Assembly: GCF_001269925.1 (NCBI RefSeq) | Contig: NZ_LHVO01000064.1 | Span: forward strand, 105,055-169,054 | Origin: Pseudomonas sp. MIACH | GTDB taxonomy: Bacteria > Pseudomonadota > Gammaproteobacteria > Pseudomonadales > Pseudomonadaceae | Direction: 5' to 3' | Length of the DNA stretch: 64,000 nucleotides | Shown here: positions 15,816-27,100 of the stretch, piece after piece | Position numbering within the stretch: position 1 is the first letter of the stretch | Layout of the letters: each line of letters opens with the position of its first letter | The notes under the pieces: model-generated | What the model was told of the DNA's origin: nothing | Seen by the model: only the letters and a program-made list of their open reading frames with translations | The model's database searches: none | Position numbers and translations under genes: made by a program

Positions 15816-16748
15816 ATGGCAGGAGTAATGGATTCAGTAAACCAGCGCACACAGCTGGTAGGGCAGAATCGCCTGGAGTTGTTGCTTTTTCGCCTGGATG
15901 GCAAACAGCTGTATGGCATCAACGTGTTCAAGGTGCGGGAAGTGCTGCAATGCCCCAAGCTGACGATCATGCCCAAGTCCAGCCCGGTCGTGTGCGGCGT
16001 GGCGAATATTCGTGGCGCGACTATCCCGATCCTTGACCTGGCCCTGGCCACCGGTTCGGCTGGCCTGCAGGACCGCGAGAACCCGTTCGTGATCATCACC
16101 GAGTACAACACCAAGACCCAGGGTTTCCTGGTGCGCTCGGTGGAGCGCATCGTCAACATGAACTGGGAAGAGATCCATCCGCCGCCCAAGGGCACCGGCC
16201 GCGATCACTACCTCACGGCGGTGACGCGGGTCGATAACCAGTTGGTGGAAATCATCGACGTGGAGAAGATCCTCGCCGAAGTCGCACCCACCTCGGAATC
16301 GATTTCCGTGGGTGTGGTCGATGCCGAAACGGCGCACAAAGCCGTGTCGCTGCGCGTGCTCACGGTGGATGACTCCTCGGTGGCGCGCAAGCAGGTGACC
16401 CGCTGCCTGCAAACCGTCGGTGTCGAGGTGGTGGCGCTCAATGATGGTCGCCAGGCCCTGGATTACCTGCGCAAGCTGGTGGATGAAGGCAAGAAGCCGG
16501 AAGAAGAATTCTTGATGATGATCTCTGACATCGAGATGCCGGAAATGGACGGTTACACCCTCACGGCTGAGATACGCAGCGATCCACGCATGCAAAAACT
16601 GCATATCATCCTGCATACTTCGTTGTCGGGCGTATTCAATCAGGCGATGGTCAAGAAAGTCGGTGCCGATGACTTCCTGGCCAAATTCCGCCCTGATGAC
16701 CTGGCATCCCGGGTAGTCGACCGGATCAAGGCAGCAGATCACAGCTAG
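15816..16748 (+). CDS. cheV: Chemotaxis coupling protein CheV
   Basis: CheW-like adaptor fused to a receiver domain; it couples chemoreceptors to CheA and may act as a phosphate sink. Residues 15-160 are the CheW domain (LFRLDGKQLYGINVFKVREVL; VCGVANIRGATIPILDL). Residues 175-305 are the receiver (VLTVDDSSVARKQV, phospho-acceptor Asp in MISDIEMPEMDGY, then HTSLSG and DDFLAKF). The ATG at 15816 has TAGGAG seven bases upstream; the ATG at 15828 is too close to its own AGGAG. CheR follows 44 bp later. Confidence 0.96.
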   Translation: MAGVMDSVNQRTQLVGQNRLELLLFRLDGKQLYGINVFKVREVLQCPKLTIMPKSSPVVCGVANIRGATIPILDLALATGSAGLQDRENPFVIITEYNTKTQGFLVRSVERIVNMNWEEIHPPPKGTGRDHYLTAVTRVDNQLVEIIDVEKILAEVAPTSESISVGVVDAETAHKAVSLRVLTVDDSSVARKQVTRCLQTVGVEVVALNDGRQALDYLRKLVDEGKKPEEEFLMMISDIEMPEMDGYTLTAEIRSDPRMQKLHIILHTSLSGVFNQAMVKKVGADDFLAKFRPDDLASRVVDRIKAADHS

Positions 16749-16792
16749 GGGGCTTTCCCCCTGGCGGTCATACGATTTTAGAGGCGGTATCA

Positions 16793-17620
16793 GTGTCTAC
16801 GGGTAATTTGGATTTTGAACAGTTCCGGGTCTTCCTGGAAAAAGCCTGTGGCATATTGCTCGGTGAGAACAAGCAATACCTGGTATCCAGCCGTCTTAAC
16901 AAACTGATGGAGCAGCAGGGCATCAAGTCCCTGGGCGAGTTGGTTCAACGGATCCAGGGGCAGCCACGCAGTGGCCTCAAGGAAATGGTGGTCGATGCCA
17001 TGACCACCAACGAAACCCTGTGGTTTCGCGATACTTACCCCTTTGAAGTGCTCAAGAGCAAAGTGCTGCCGGAGGCCATCAAGGCCAGCCCGGGTCAGCG
17101 CCTGCGTATCTGGTCGGCCGCCTGCTCCTCGGGGCAGGAACCGTACTCGATTTCCATGGCCATCGATGAGTTCGAACGGACCAACATGGGCCAGTTGAAG
17201 GCCGGTGCGCAGATTGTCGCCACTGACCTGTCCGGCACCATGCTCACCAACTGCAAGACCGGCGAGTACGACAGCCTGGCCCTGGGTCGTGGCCTGTCCC
17301 AGGAACGCCTGCAGCGTTACTTCGACCCGAAAGGGGCAGGGCGTTGGGCGGTCAAGGCGCCGATCAAGAGTCGCGTGGAGTTTCGCTCGTTCAACCTGCT
17401 CGACAGCTACGCCAGCCTGGGCAAGTTCGACATGGTGTTCTGCCGCAACGTGCTGATCTACTTCTCGGCCGAGGTGAAGAAGGACATCCTGTTGCGCATC
17501 CACGGCACCCTCAAGCGTGGCGGTTACCTGTTCCTCGGTGCATCCGAGGCACTCAATGGCCTGCCGGATCATTTCCAGATGGTGCAGTGCAGCCCGGGAA
17601 TCATCTACCAGGCCAAGTAA
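16793..17620 (+). CDS. cheR: Chemoreceptor methyltransferase CheR
   Basis: Transfers methyl groups from SAM to receptor glutamates for adaptation. The 275-residue protein has the small N-terminal all-alpha domain (residues 1-90) and a SAM-binding catalytic domain with WSAACSSGQEPYSISMAI, ATDLSGTMLTNCK and FDMVFCRNVLIYF, all standard CheR signatures. The start is GTG (16793) with GAGG upstream. The cheV-cheR gap includes an AGGGGGCTTTCCCCCT hairpin (16746-16762) without a T tract. The pair precedes flgB, as in other pseudomonads; the main che cluster is elsewhere. Confidence 0.96.
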   Translation: MSTGNLDFEQFRVFLEKACGILLGENKQYLVSSRLNKLMEQQGIKSLGELVQRIQGQPRSGLKEMVVDAMTTNETLWFRDTYPFEVLKSKVLPEAIKASPGQRLRIWSAACSSGQEPYSISMAIDEFERTNMGQLKAGAQIVATDLSGTMLTNCKTGEYDSLALGRGLSQERLQRYFDPKGAGRWAVKAPIKSRVEFRSFNLLDSYASLGKFDMVFCRNVLIYFSAEVKKDILLRIHGTLKRGGYLFLGASEALNGLPDHFQMVQCSPGIIYQAK

Positions 17621-17635
17621 TAAAGCGTACGCGGT

Positions 17636-17736
17636 CAAAAAAGTGGGAGGGGGCTTGCTCCCGATGGCGGTGGTTCAGTTGATGTATCTATCACTGATTC
17701 ACCGCCATCGGGAGTAAGCCCCCTCCCACTTTTTTT
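17636..17736. repeat. REP pair after cheR, also a likely terminator
   Basis: AAGTGGGAGGGGGCTTGCTC and its inverted partner (GAGTAAGCCCCCTCCCAC) enclose about 55 bp that themselves contain the inverted ATGGCGGT/ACCGCCAT. Flanking A and T tracts would let it work as a terminator. Confidence 0.88.
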
Positions 17737-17870
17737 CTGCGGCAAAGGTGTAGAAAGCGGCAACTGCCCATTGCCGCTTTACTGGCGCCACGCGGAAACC
17801 CGTTGCCGCTTTTCTGGCATTGTCGCCGGCAAGCTTCTCGCAACCCCTTGATTTACGGGGTTATCAGATA

Positions 17871-17888
17871 TTGGCATGCGCCTTGCTA
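17871..17888 (+). promoter_or_regulatory. Sigma54 promoter of flgBCDE
   Basis: TTGGCATGCGCCTTGCTA has the GG (-24) and GC (-12) elements with exactly 10 bp between them, matching TGGCAY-N5-TTGCW. Class II flagellar genes of Pseudomonas are under FleQ and sigma54. It sits 44 bp before the flgB start. Confidence 0.85.
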
Positions 17889-17931
17889 TAACCCTGTTAA
17901 CGAACAGCAGGTCAGCCTAAAGGTTTCCGCC

Positions 17932-18339
17932 ATGAGCATCAGCTTCGATAAAGCGCTCGGTATCCACGAACAAGCCCTGGGCTTCCGCGCCCAGCGTGCC
18001 GAAGTCCTGGCCAACAACATTGCCAACGCCGACACCCCGAACTACAAGGCTCGGGACCTGGACTTCTCCGCCGTGCTCGCCGCACAGCAGGACAAGACCA
18101 AGAACGGCACCTTCGCCTTGAACATGACCAACAGCCGTCATATCGAAGCGCAAGGCCTGAGCAGTGGTGACGAGTCGCTGCTGTATCGCACGCCGATGCA
18201 GCCGTCGATCGACCAGAACACCGTCGACGCCCAGCTGGAGCAATCGGCCTACGCCGAGAACTCGGTGAACTTCCAGGCCAGCTTCACCCTGCTCAACAGT
18301 AAATTCAAAGGGCTGATGTCAGCCCTGCGTGGAGAGTAA
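17932..18339 (+). CDS. flgB: Flagellar proximal rod protein FlgB
   Basis: One of the rod subunits connecting the MS ring to the hook. The 135-residue protein begins MSISFDKALGIHEQALGFRAQRAEVLANNIANADTPNYKARDLDF in shortened reading, containing the rod/hook signature NNIANADTPNYKA. The ATG at 17932 fits the family start and the position downstream of the sigma54 promoter; the frame open from 17803 crosses that promoter. It is followed by flgC with only 3 bp between. Confidence 0.96.
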   Translation: MSISFDKALGIHEQALGFRAQRAEVLANNIANADTPNYKARDLDFSAVLAAQQDKTKNGTFALNMTNSRHIEAQGLSSGDESLLYRTPMQPSIDQNTVDAQLEQSAYAENSVNFQASFTLLNSKFKGLMSALRGE

Positions 18340-18342
18340 GCC

Positions 18343-18786
18343 ATGTCCCTGTCCAGTGTTTTCAATATTGCCGGCAGTGGCATGAGCGCGCAGACCACGC
18401 GCTTGAACACCGTCGCCAGTAACATCGCCAACGCCGAGACCGTGTCTTCGAGCATTGACCAGACCTACCGCGCCCGTCACCCGGTGTTCGCCACCATGTT
18501 CCAGGGCGGCCAGAACGGCGGCAGCGATTCGCTGTTCCAGGATCAGGGCGAAGCGGGCAAAGGTGTGCAGGTGCTCGGCGTCGTCGAAGACCAGAGCAAC
18601 CTCGAAGCCCGTTACGAGCCGAACCATCCAGCCGCGAACGAAAAGGGTTATGTCTACTACCCGAACGTCAACGTGGTTGAGGAAATGGCCGACATGATTT
18701 CCGCCAGCCGCTCGTTCCAGACCAACGCGGAAATGATGAACACCGCCAAAACCATGATGCAGAAGGTCCTGACCCTGGGTCAGTGA
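18343..18786 (+). CDS. flgC: Flagellar proximal rod protein FlgC
   Basis: Rod subunit of 147 residues. N-terminal MSLSSVFNIAGSGMSAQ and SNIANAETVSS carry the axial-protein signature. The middle (YYPNVNVVEEMADMISASRSFQTNAEMMNTAKTMMQKVL) is the C-terminal coiled-coil motif shared by rod proteins. It is tightly coupled to flgB and flgD within the operon. Confidence 0.97.
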   Translation: MSLSSVFNIAGSGMSAQTTRLNTVASNIANAETVSSSIDQTYRARHPVFATMFQGGQNGGSDSLFQDQGEAGKGVQVLGVVEDQSNLEARYEPNHPAANEKGYVYYPNVNVVEEMADMISASRSFQTNAEMMNTAKTMMQKVLTLGQ

Positions 18787-18802
18787 TAAGGGGCACCGAA
18801 TA

Positions 18803-19522
18803 ATGGCCATTGTTGATACGTCAACCAACACTGCGGTCCAGGACCTGTTCAACAGCAAGGTCAGCACTGCAACGAACAATGTGGCAAGTACTGCCTCCGC
18901 CGCCACTGGCAATCAGTCGCTGGGCAAAGATGCATTCCTGCAACTGCTGGTGACTCAGCTGAAAAACCAAAACCCGCTGTCGCCTCAGGACAACGGCGCG
19001 TTCGTTGCTCAACTGGCGCAGTTCAGCAGCCTGGAAGGCATCAACACCCTGAACGACTCGGTGAATGCGATCTCCAGTAACTTCAGCTCGTCGCAAGCGC
19101 TGCAGGCGTCGTCGCTGGTAGGGCGCTCGATCATCACCCAGACCGACAAGGCCCTGGTGGATACGAGCAAGAGCATGACCGGTTCGGTGGCGGTGACGGC
19201 GGCGACGGGTAACGTTTCCATCAAGATCACCGACAAAGACGGCATTGTGGTACGCACCATCGATATGGGTGCCCAGAGCGCGGGTAACTCCGACTTCATC
19301 TGGGATGGCAAGAACGACAAGGGTGAAGTGGCCCCCGCAGGCACCTACACCTTCGCGGCCACCACCAAGAATGACAAGGGTGACTCGGTTGCCCTGGCAA
19401 CTTCGCTGCCGGCAACAGTAACCAGCGTGACGTTGAGCAAGACCGGCGGCGAAATGCTGCTGAACCTTGCCGGTGGCATGGGCAGCGTCAAGCTGTCGCA
19501 AATTCAGACTATCGGTACATAG
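18803..19522 (+). CDS. flgD: Hook cap (scaffold) protein FlgD
   Basis: Caps the growing hook and allows FlgE to polymerise; discarded later. The 239-residue protein has the conserved N-terminal block GKDAFLQLLVTQLKNQNPLSPQDN and QLAQFSSLEGI. The C-terminal half has the FlgD Ig-like/tudor region with FIWDGKNDKGEVAPAGTYTF. It lies between flgC and flgE on one transcript. Confidence 0.97.
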   Translation: MAIVDTSTNTAVQDLFNSKVSTATNNVASTASAATGNQSLGKDAFLQLLVTQLKNQNPLSPQDNGAFVAQLAQFSSLEGINTLNDSVNAISSNFSSSQALQASSLVGRSIITQTDKALVDTSKSMTGSVAVTAATGNVSIKITDKDGIVVRTIDMGAQSAGNSDFIWDGKNDKGEVAPAGTYTFAATTKNDKGDSVALATSLPATVTSVTLSKTGGEMLLNLAGGMGSVKLSQIQTIGT

Positions 19523-19553
19523 AGCCGGCTAAATACGGCAGAGGGAGAGAAAC

Positions 19554-20858
19554 ATGTCTTTTAATATCGGCCTTAGCGGCCTCTATGCGGCCAACAAACA
19601 ACTGGACGTGACCGGCAACAACATCGCCAACGTCGCGACCACTGGCTTCAAATCGTCCCGTGCGGAATTCGCCGACATCTACGCCGCGTCCAAGCTGGGC
19701 ACCGGCCAGAACAGCATCGGCAACGGCGTGAACCTGGCGGCTGTGTCCCAGCAGTTCACCCAGGGTGACGTCAACAACAGCGGCGGCGTGCTGGACATGG
19801 CGATCCAGGGCGGTGGCTTCTTCGTGCAGAAGGGCAGCGACGGCTCCCTGGAATACACCCGTAGCGGTGCTTTCCGTGCCGACAAAGATGGCTATATCAC
19901 CAACAACACCGGCACCTCGCGCCTGCAAGGCTATGCGGCGGATGAAGATGGCAAGATCATCAAGGGCGGCTTGACCGACCTGCAACTGAACCTGTCGTAC
20001 CTGCCGCCGAAGGCGTCCACCAAAGTCGACTCCACCAGTAACCTGAACTCGTCGGAGCCGGTGATCAACCAGACCACCAAGCCGTTCGACCCAACCGATA
20101 CCACCACCTTCACCACCCAGTACAGCACCACCTTGTACGACTCCCAGGGCAACTCGCACTCGATGGTGCAGTACATGGTGAAAACTGACGCCAATGAGTG
20201 GAACGCCTACACGTTGATCGACGGCCGTAACCTGGATGGCTCCAAGCCGACCACGACGGGCATCACTGCTCCCGTGCCATCCACCATTACCTTCGATGGT
20301 GCCGGCAAGCTCAAGGATGTCGTGACAGGCGGGGTGAGCAGCAAGACCCTCACGCTCACCGGTTGGATCCCAGGTTCGGTGACCGACGGTGTTTGGACGC
20401 CAAATGAAGCCACTGCAGGGCCTATTGCCGTCAACATGGGCAATATCACCCAGTACAACTCGGCCAGCTACCGCAACCCGCCGACCACCGACGGCTACGC
20501 CACTGGCCAGATCACCGGCCTGAAAATCGACGGCAGTGGTGTACTGTTCGCCACGTTCAGCAACCAGCAGAGCAAGGCCATTGGCCAAATCTCCCTGGCC
20601 AGCTTCAACAACGAACAGGGCCTGCAGCCTGCAGGTGGGACCAGCTGGAGAGAGACTTTCGCTTCGGGTCAGCCAGGTTACGACACCCCGCAAGCCGGGA
20701 CCCTGGGTTCGATCGTGGCCAACTCCCTGGAGAACTCCAACGTCAACCTGACCAATGAGCTGGTGGACCTGATCAAGGCCCAGAGCAACTACCAGGCGAA
20801 CGCCAAGACCATCTCTACCCAGAGCACCATCATGCAGACCATCATTCAGATGACCTGA
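19554..20858 (+). CDS. flgE: Flagellar hook protein FlgE
   Basis: Subunit of the curved hook that joins rod and filament. The 434-residue protein opens MSFNIGLSGLYAANKQLDVTGNNIANVATTGFK when read across its first 33 residues, carrying the GNNIANVATTGFK signature. The C-terminus has SLENSNVNLTNELVDLIKAQSNYQ in the conserved coiled coil. The variable central domain (about 150-300) is Thr/Ser-rich, as usual for surface-exposed hook domains. A terminator follows at once, so flgF and later genes are not in this operon. Confidence 0.95.
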   Translation: MSFNIGLSGLYAANKQLDVTGNNIANVATTGFKSSRAEFADIYAASKLGTGQNSIGNGVNLAAVSQQFTQGDVNNSGGVLDMAIQGGGFFVQKGSDGSLEYTRSGAFRADKDGYITNNTGTSRLQGYAADEDGKIIKGGLTDLQLNLSYLPPKASTKVDSTSNLNSSEPVINQTTKPFDPTDTTTFTTQYSTTLYDSQGNSHSMVQYMVKTDANEWNAYTLIDGRNLDGSKPTTTGITAPVPSTITFDGAGKLKDVVTGGVSSKTLTLTGWIPGSVTDGVWTPNEATAGPIAVNMGNITQYNSASYRNPPTTDGYATGQITGLKIDGSGVLFATFSNQQSKAIGQISLASFNNEQGLQPAGGTSWRETFASGQPGYDTPQAGTLGSIVANSLENSNVNLTNELVDLIKAQSNYQANAKTISTQSTIMQTIIQMT

Positions 20859-20877
20859 TGCGGTAGCGCTGCACAAG

Positions 20878-20905
20878 AAGCCCCTCGAGAGAGGGGCTTT
20901 TTTTT
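20878..20905 (+). terminator. Terminator of flgBCDE
   Basis: AAGCCCCTC and GAGGGGCTT form a 9-bp stem with a GAGA loop and eight T. Downstream, 20906-21056 holds only a degenerate REP-like unit (GCAGGCAAGCCAGCTCCTGC near 21010-21029). Confidence 0.93.
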
Positions 20906-21056
20906 GGGCGGCAACATGAGGCGTACAGATAACTCGGTCCACGGTGGCGAGTGCTCTGCCTGCGATAGCGCTCCGTCAAGCCACTGGGTGGGGCTGATAC
21001 ACCGTTGTCGCAGGCAAGCCAGCTCCTGCGGTTGAATGTATTTGGCGGGCAAAAGA

Positions 21057-21093
21057 AAACCCCCGGCACACCCAGGGGGCATGTCGGGGGTTT
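21057..21093 (-). terminator. Terminator of nrdA
   Basis: On the minus strand AAACCCCCG and CGGGGGTTT form a 9-bp stem, with T-rich TTCTTTTG after it. A second stem (CAGGCGC/GCGCCTG, 21099-21119) precedes it just after the stop codon. Confidence 0.75.
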
Positions 21094-21126
21094 CGAGCAG
21101 GCGCCTTTCAGCGCCTGCGGCTCAGC

Positions 21127-24021
<2,895 letters not shown>

Positions 24022-24052
24022 GGGGGGTTGTCTCCACATTCTATATTTATTT

Positions 24053-24071
24053 GGGCACCATCACGGTGCCC
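24053..24071 (-). other. Hairpin in the nrdA leader
   Basis: GGGCACC and GGTGCCC pair around a 5-nt loop, about 32 nt before the nrdA start codon. It has no T tract; it may affect translation or stability. Confidence 0.4.
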
Positions 24072-24389
24072 ACCGTTCCGTCCTGAAGCATTTACAGCAG
24101 GCCTGGGCCTGGCATAACAACTTCGGGACAGGAGGAAGGGGGCTGATCGCGCCGCTTCCATGCCGAAGTCTTCGGTTCAAGGCTCTAAAGCCTCTGGCCG
24201 TATTTCTGGTGGGTGACAGTTGCCAGGTTCAAGCACTGCAACACCCGTACCGTTTTCCGCTGTTGGAGCTTGAAAACGGCTGCCATCCGCGTGCGCGGTT
24301 TGGGCTTTCAAAAAATGCTTGGGTTAGACCAAACAGGAGCAAGAAAGGGCTTGAGTTTCTTGTCTGATTTGTGTTGGGTCTTTTCGCTC

Positions 24390-24413
24390 AAAAACCCTAC
24401 ATGTAGGGTTTTT
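24390..24413. promoter_or_regulatory. 24-bp palindrome, candidate NrdR operator
   Basis: A perfect palindrome whose half is AAAAACCCTACA. Its core CTACATGTAG fits the NrdR-box pattern CwAtATaTwG at eight of ten positions. It lies just downstream of the predicted nrdA start point. Because it has A and T tracts it could alternatively be a terminator-like hairpin, but no gene ends here. Confidence 0.5.
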
Positions 24414-24428
24414 TTAGCGCCGAGCTAC

Positions 24429-24457
24429 AAGATAATGCGTTTTGGGGGGCTTAGCAA
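24429..24457 (-). promoter_or_regulatory. Candidate promoter of nrdA
   Basis: On the minus strand TTGCTA (24452-24457), 17 bp, then TATCTT (24429-24434). The start would be near 24422, giving a leader of about 400 nt. Confidence 0.45.
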
Positions 24458-24466
24458 CGCACTACC

Positions 24467-24487
24467 TGTGGATAACGCTGTGGGTAA
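24467..24487. promoter_or_regulatory. Two DnaA boxes upstream of nrdA
   Basis: TGTGGATAA (24467-24475) is a perfect DnaA box, the reverse complement of TTATCCACA. TGTGGGTAA (24479-24487) is a one-mismatch box in the same orientation 12 bp away. DnaA boxes at nrd promoters are known from E. coli, where they couple dNTP supply to replication. Confidence 0.7.
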
Positions 24488-24655
24488 AATGTGTATGAAA
24501 CGTGGAACGCCCGTGTAGGCCGCAGTACTGCTGGATCGCGCCGTTTGTCACTGAATATTCCAAGGAAAAAACGGCCAGTCGGGTTTTTGAGGGCGCGAAC
24601 CCTATCACAAAAAAACGCGATCACCGAATGGATTTCCCGGCTTGTGCGAGAGGGT

Positions 24656-24685
24656 TTGACCATGGCTACAATCGGCCTTTGTTAT
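24656..24685 (+). promoter_or_regulatory. Candidate promoter of the RstAB-like operon
   Basis: TTGACC (24656-24661) and TGTTAT (24680-24685) with an 18-bp spacer, about 73 bp before the GTG start. No protein-coding gene is visible in the 736-bp gap between nrdA and this operon. Confidence 0.4.
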
Positions 24686-24757
24686 GCCCTCAAAACATTA
24701 CAAATAAGGTATGGCCTACTCGGCCAACGAATCCCTTTATAACAACGAGGATCACCC

Positions 24758-25483
24758 GTGGAGCAAGAAGCCTGGCAAATCCTGATCGTCGAGGACGACG
24801 AGCGACTCGCCGAGTTGACCCGCGATTACCTGGAAAGCAACGGCCTGCGGGTTTCTGTGGAAGGTGATGGCGCCCTGGCTGCGGCGCGGATCATCGCCGA
24901 GCAACCGGACCTGGTGATTCTCGACCTGATGCTGCCTGGCGAAGACGGTCTGAGTATCTGTCGCAAGGTGCGCGAGCGCTACGACGGCGTGATCCTGATG
25001 CTCACCGCCCGTACCGACGACATGGACCAGGTGCTGGGCCTGGACATGGGCGCCGACGACTACGTGTGTAAACCCGTGCGCCCGCGCCTGTTGCTGGCGC
25101 GCATCCAGGCCCTGTTACGCCGCAGTGAGCCGGCGGAGCCCGCCAGTGTGGAAAGCCAGCGCCGCCTGCAATTCGGCCCGCTGGTGGTGGATAACGCCCT
25201 GTGCGAAGCCTGGCTGCACGATAACGGTATCGAGTTGACCAGTGCAGAGTTCGACCTGCTGTGGCTGTTGGTGGCGAATGCCGGGCGCATCCTGTCTCGC
25301 GAAGAAATCTTTATCGCCCTGCGCGGCATCGGCTATGACGGCCAGGACCGCTCCATTGATGTACGCATCTCACGGATTCGCCCGAAAATCGGCGATGACC
25401 CGATCCACCCTCGGCTGATCAAGACCATCCGCAGCAAAGGCTATTTGTTCGTTCCTGAAGCCGCCGCCGATATGCCGCTGTGA
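24758..25483 (+). CDS. OmpR-family response regulator (RstA-like)
   Basis: Two-component response regulator of 241 residues. The receiver (residues 8-120) has the acidic pair EDDE, phospho-acceptor Asp in VILDLMLPGEDGL, Thr in MLTART and Lys in YVCKPV. The C-terminal winged helix (about 140-232) carries LTSAEFDLLWLLVANAGRILSREE and DVRISRIRPKIGDD. The start is GTG (24758) with GAGGA upstream. It overlaps the kinase gene by 4 nt. Sequence character and kinase partner suggest RstA, and a similar pair lies next to nrdA in P. aeruginosa; the regulon is not inferable here. Confidence 0.88.
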   Translation: MEQEAWQILIVEDDERLAELTRDYLESNGLRVSVEGDGALAAARIIAEQPDLVILDLMLPGEDGLSICRKVRERYDGVILMLTARTDDMDQVLGLDMGADDYVCKPVRPRLLLARIQALLRRSEPAEPASVESQRRLQFGPLVVDNALCEAWLHDNGIELTSAEFDLLWLLVANAGRILSREEIFIALRGIGYDGQDRSIDVRISRIRPKIGDDPIHPRLIKTIRSKGYLFVPEAAADMPL

Positions 25484-27090
25484 ACTCGATCTTCCTGCGT
25501 ATCTATGGCGGCATGTGCGCGGCGCTGATTCTGGTGGCGCTGCTCGGCGTGCTGGCCCTGCACCTGCTCAACGAGGTGCGCAGCGGCCAATACCGTGAGC
25601 GCCTGGCCCACGGTACCTTTGCCTTGATGGGCGACAACCTGCAGCCCATGAGCGCCATCGAACGCCAGCGCGCCCTGGCCGTGTGGGAGCGTTTGCTCGG
25701 CATCCCCCTGGAATTACGCAGCCTCACCGATGCCCAACTGGACCTCAGCCAGCGCACCCGTCTGCAACGCGGCCAGGTGCTGGTGGAACAGACCGGGCCC
25801 CACGCCGCAATGGTGCTGCGCCTGGTCAGCGATAAGGAACAGTGGGTGCTTACGGGCGAAGTGCAGCAGATCAGCGAGCAACTGGCCCGCGCGACCATTT
25901 ACCTGCTGGCCGACGAATTGGTGCGCTTCCCCGTTTCCGAGCAGCCGCAACGGCTGGCGGATATAAAGGAGGCCAAGGGCTTTGGTTTCGAAATGCACCT
26001 GATGACCCTCGACCAGGCCGATATGGACGACGACCAACGCCGCCGAGTATCGGAGGGCGATACGGTCATGGCCCTGGGCAAGGGCGGCGATTCGATCCGC
26101 GTGTTTGCCGGCATGGTCGGAACGCCCTGGGTGCTGGAACTCGGCCCGCTGTATCAGATGAGCCCGTACCCGGCGCAATGGCTGGTCCTGATCGCGTTGA
26201 TCGGCCTGACTCTGATCGGCCTGATTGTCTATCTATTGGTGCGTCAGCTGGAGCGCCGGCTCCGAGGCCTGGAAGCCGCCGCCACGCGCATCGCCAAAGG
26301 CAATCTGGAGGTACGTGTGCCAGCCCGGGGCGCCGATTCGGTGGGGCGCCTGGCGGCAGCCTTTAATGGCATGGCCGAGCACCTGCAGCAACTGTTGGCG
26401 ATCCAGCGTGAACTGGTGCGCGCGGTGTCCCATGAATTGCGCACACCGGTGGCACGCCTGCGCTTCGGCCTGGAGATGATCGGCGACGCCGCCACGCCTG
26501 AAGCGCGGCGCAAGTACCTGGAAGGCATGGACAGTGATATCCAGGACCTCGACGGCCTGGTGGATGAAATGCTCACCTATGCAAGGCTGGAACAGGGGGC
26601 GCCGGCGTTGATTTTCCAGCGGGTCGACCTCGATGCGCTGCTTGATCAAGTGATCGGCGAATTATCGCCACTGCGCCCGCAGGTGACCGTGGCACGGGGT
26701 ATTTGCCTGTCCTCAACGCATTGGGATGACGCCTGGGTCGATGCCGAGCCGCGTTACTTGCACCGCGCCCTGCAAAACCTGGTGAGCAACGCCATGCGCC
26801 ACGCCCAGGGCCAGGTGTTGATCAGTTATCAGGTGGGCCAGGTGCGTTGTCGTATTGATGTGGAGGACGACGGGCCCGGTGTGCCGGAAAGCGCCTGGGA
26901 GCGTATCTTCACGCCGTTCCTGCGCCTGGACGACAGCCGCACCCGTGCCTCGGGCGGGCATGGCCTGGGGTTGTCGATTGTGCGGCGGATTATCTACTGG
27001 CATGGCGGCAGGGCATTGATCAGCAAAAGCAATAATTTGGGCGGCGCGTGTTTCAGCTTGAGTTGGCCCAGGGATCAAGATAAACCCTGA
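25480..27090 (+). CDS. Sensor histidine kinase (RstB-like)
   Basis: Inner-membrane kinase of 536 residues. One membrane helix lies at the N-terminus (about 8-28), then a periplasmic RstB-type sensing domain (30-225), a second helix (WLVLIALIGLTLIGLIVYLLV), HAMP, and HisKA with the H-box VSHELRTPVARLRF. The ATPase part has N-box LQNLVSNAMRHA, D-box VEDDGPGVP and G-box SGGHGLGLSIV. The start is GTG inside the regulator's stop (GTGA). It converges on pcpS with a 10-bp gap. Confidence 0.9.
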   Translation: MNSIFLRIYGGMCAALILVALLGVLALHLLNEVRSGQYRERLAHGTFALMGDNLQPMSAIERQRALAVWERLLGIPLELRSLTDAQLDLSQRTRLQRGQVLVEQTGPHAAMVLRLVSDKEQWVLTGEVQQISEQLARATIYLLADELVRFPVSEQPQRLADIKEAKGFGFEMHLMTLDQADMDDDQRRRVSEGDTVMALGKGGDSIRVFAGMVGTPWVLELGPLYQMSPYPAQWLVLIALIGLTLIGLIVYLLVRQLERRLRGLEAAATRIAKGNLEVRVPARGADSVGRLAAAFNGMAEHLQQLLAIQRELVRAVSHELRTPVARLRFGLEMIGDAATPEARRKYLEGMDSDIQDLDGLVDEMLTYARLEQGAPALIFQRVDLDALLDQVIGELSPLRPQVTVARGICLSSTHWDDAWVDAEPRYLHRALQNLVSNAMRHAQGQVLISYQVGQVRCRIDVEDDGPGVPESAWERIFTPFLRLDDSRTRASGGHGLGLSIVRRIIYWHGGRALISKSNNLGGACFSLSWPRDQDKP

Positions 27091-27100
27091 TGTCGGTCTA

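Noticed and set aside
24040..24389. Possible cobalamin riboswitch in the nrdA leader
   Set aside because: I looked for the conserved GCCACTG B12 box and did not find it; class Ia reductase does not use B12.
24424..24437. Second NrdR-like box (CTACAAGATA) beside the palindrome
   Set aside because: The spacing to the first (about 28 bp) does not fit whole helical turns, and the match is only on one side.
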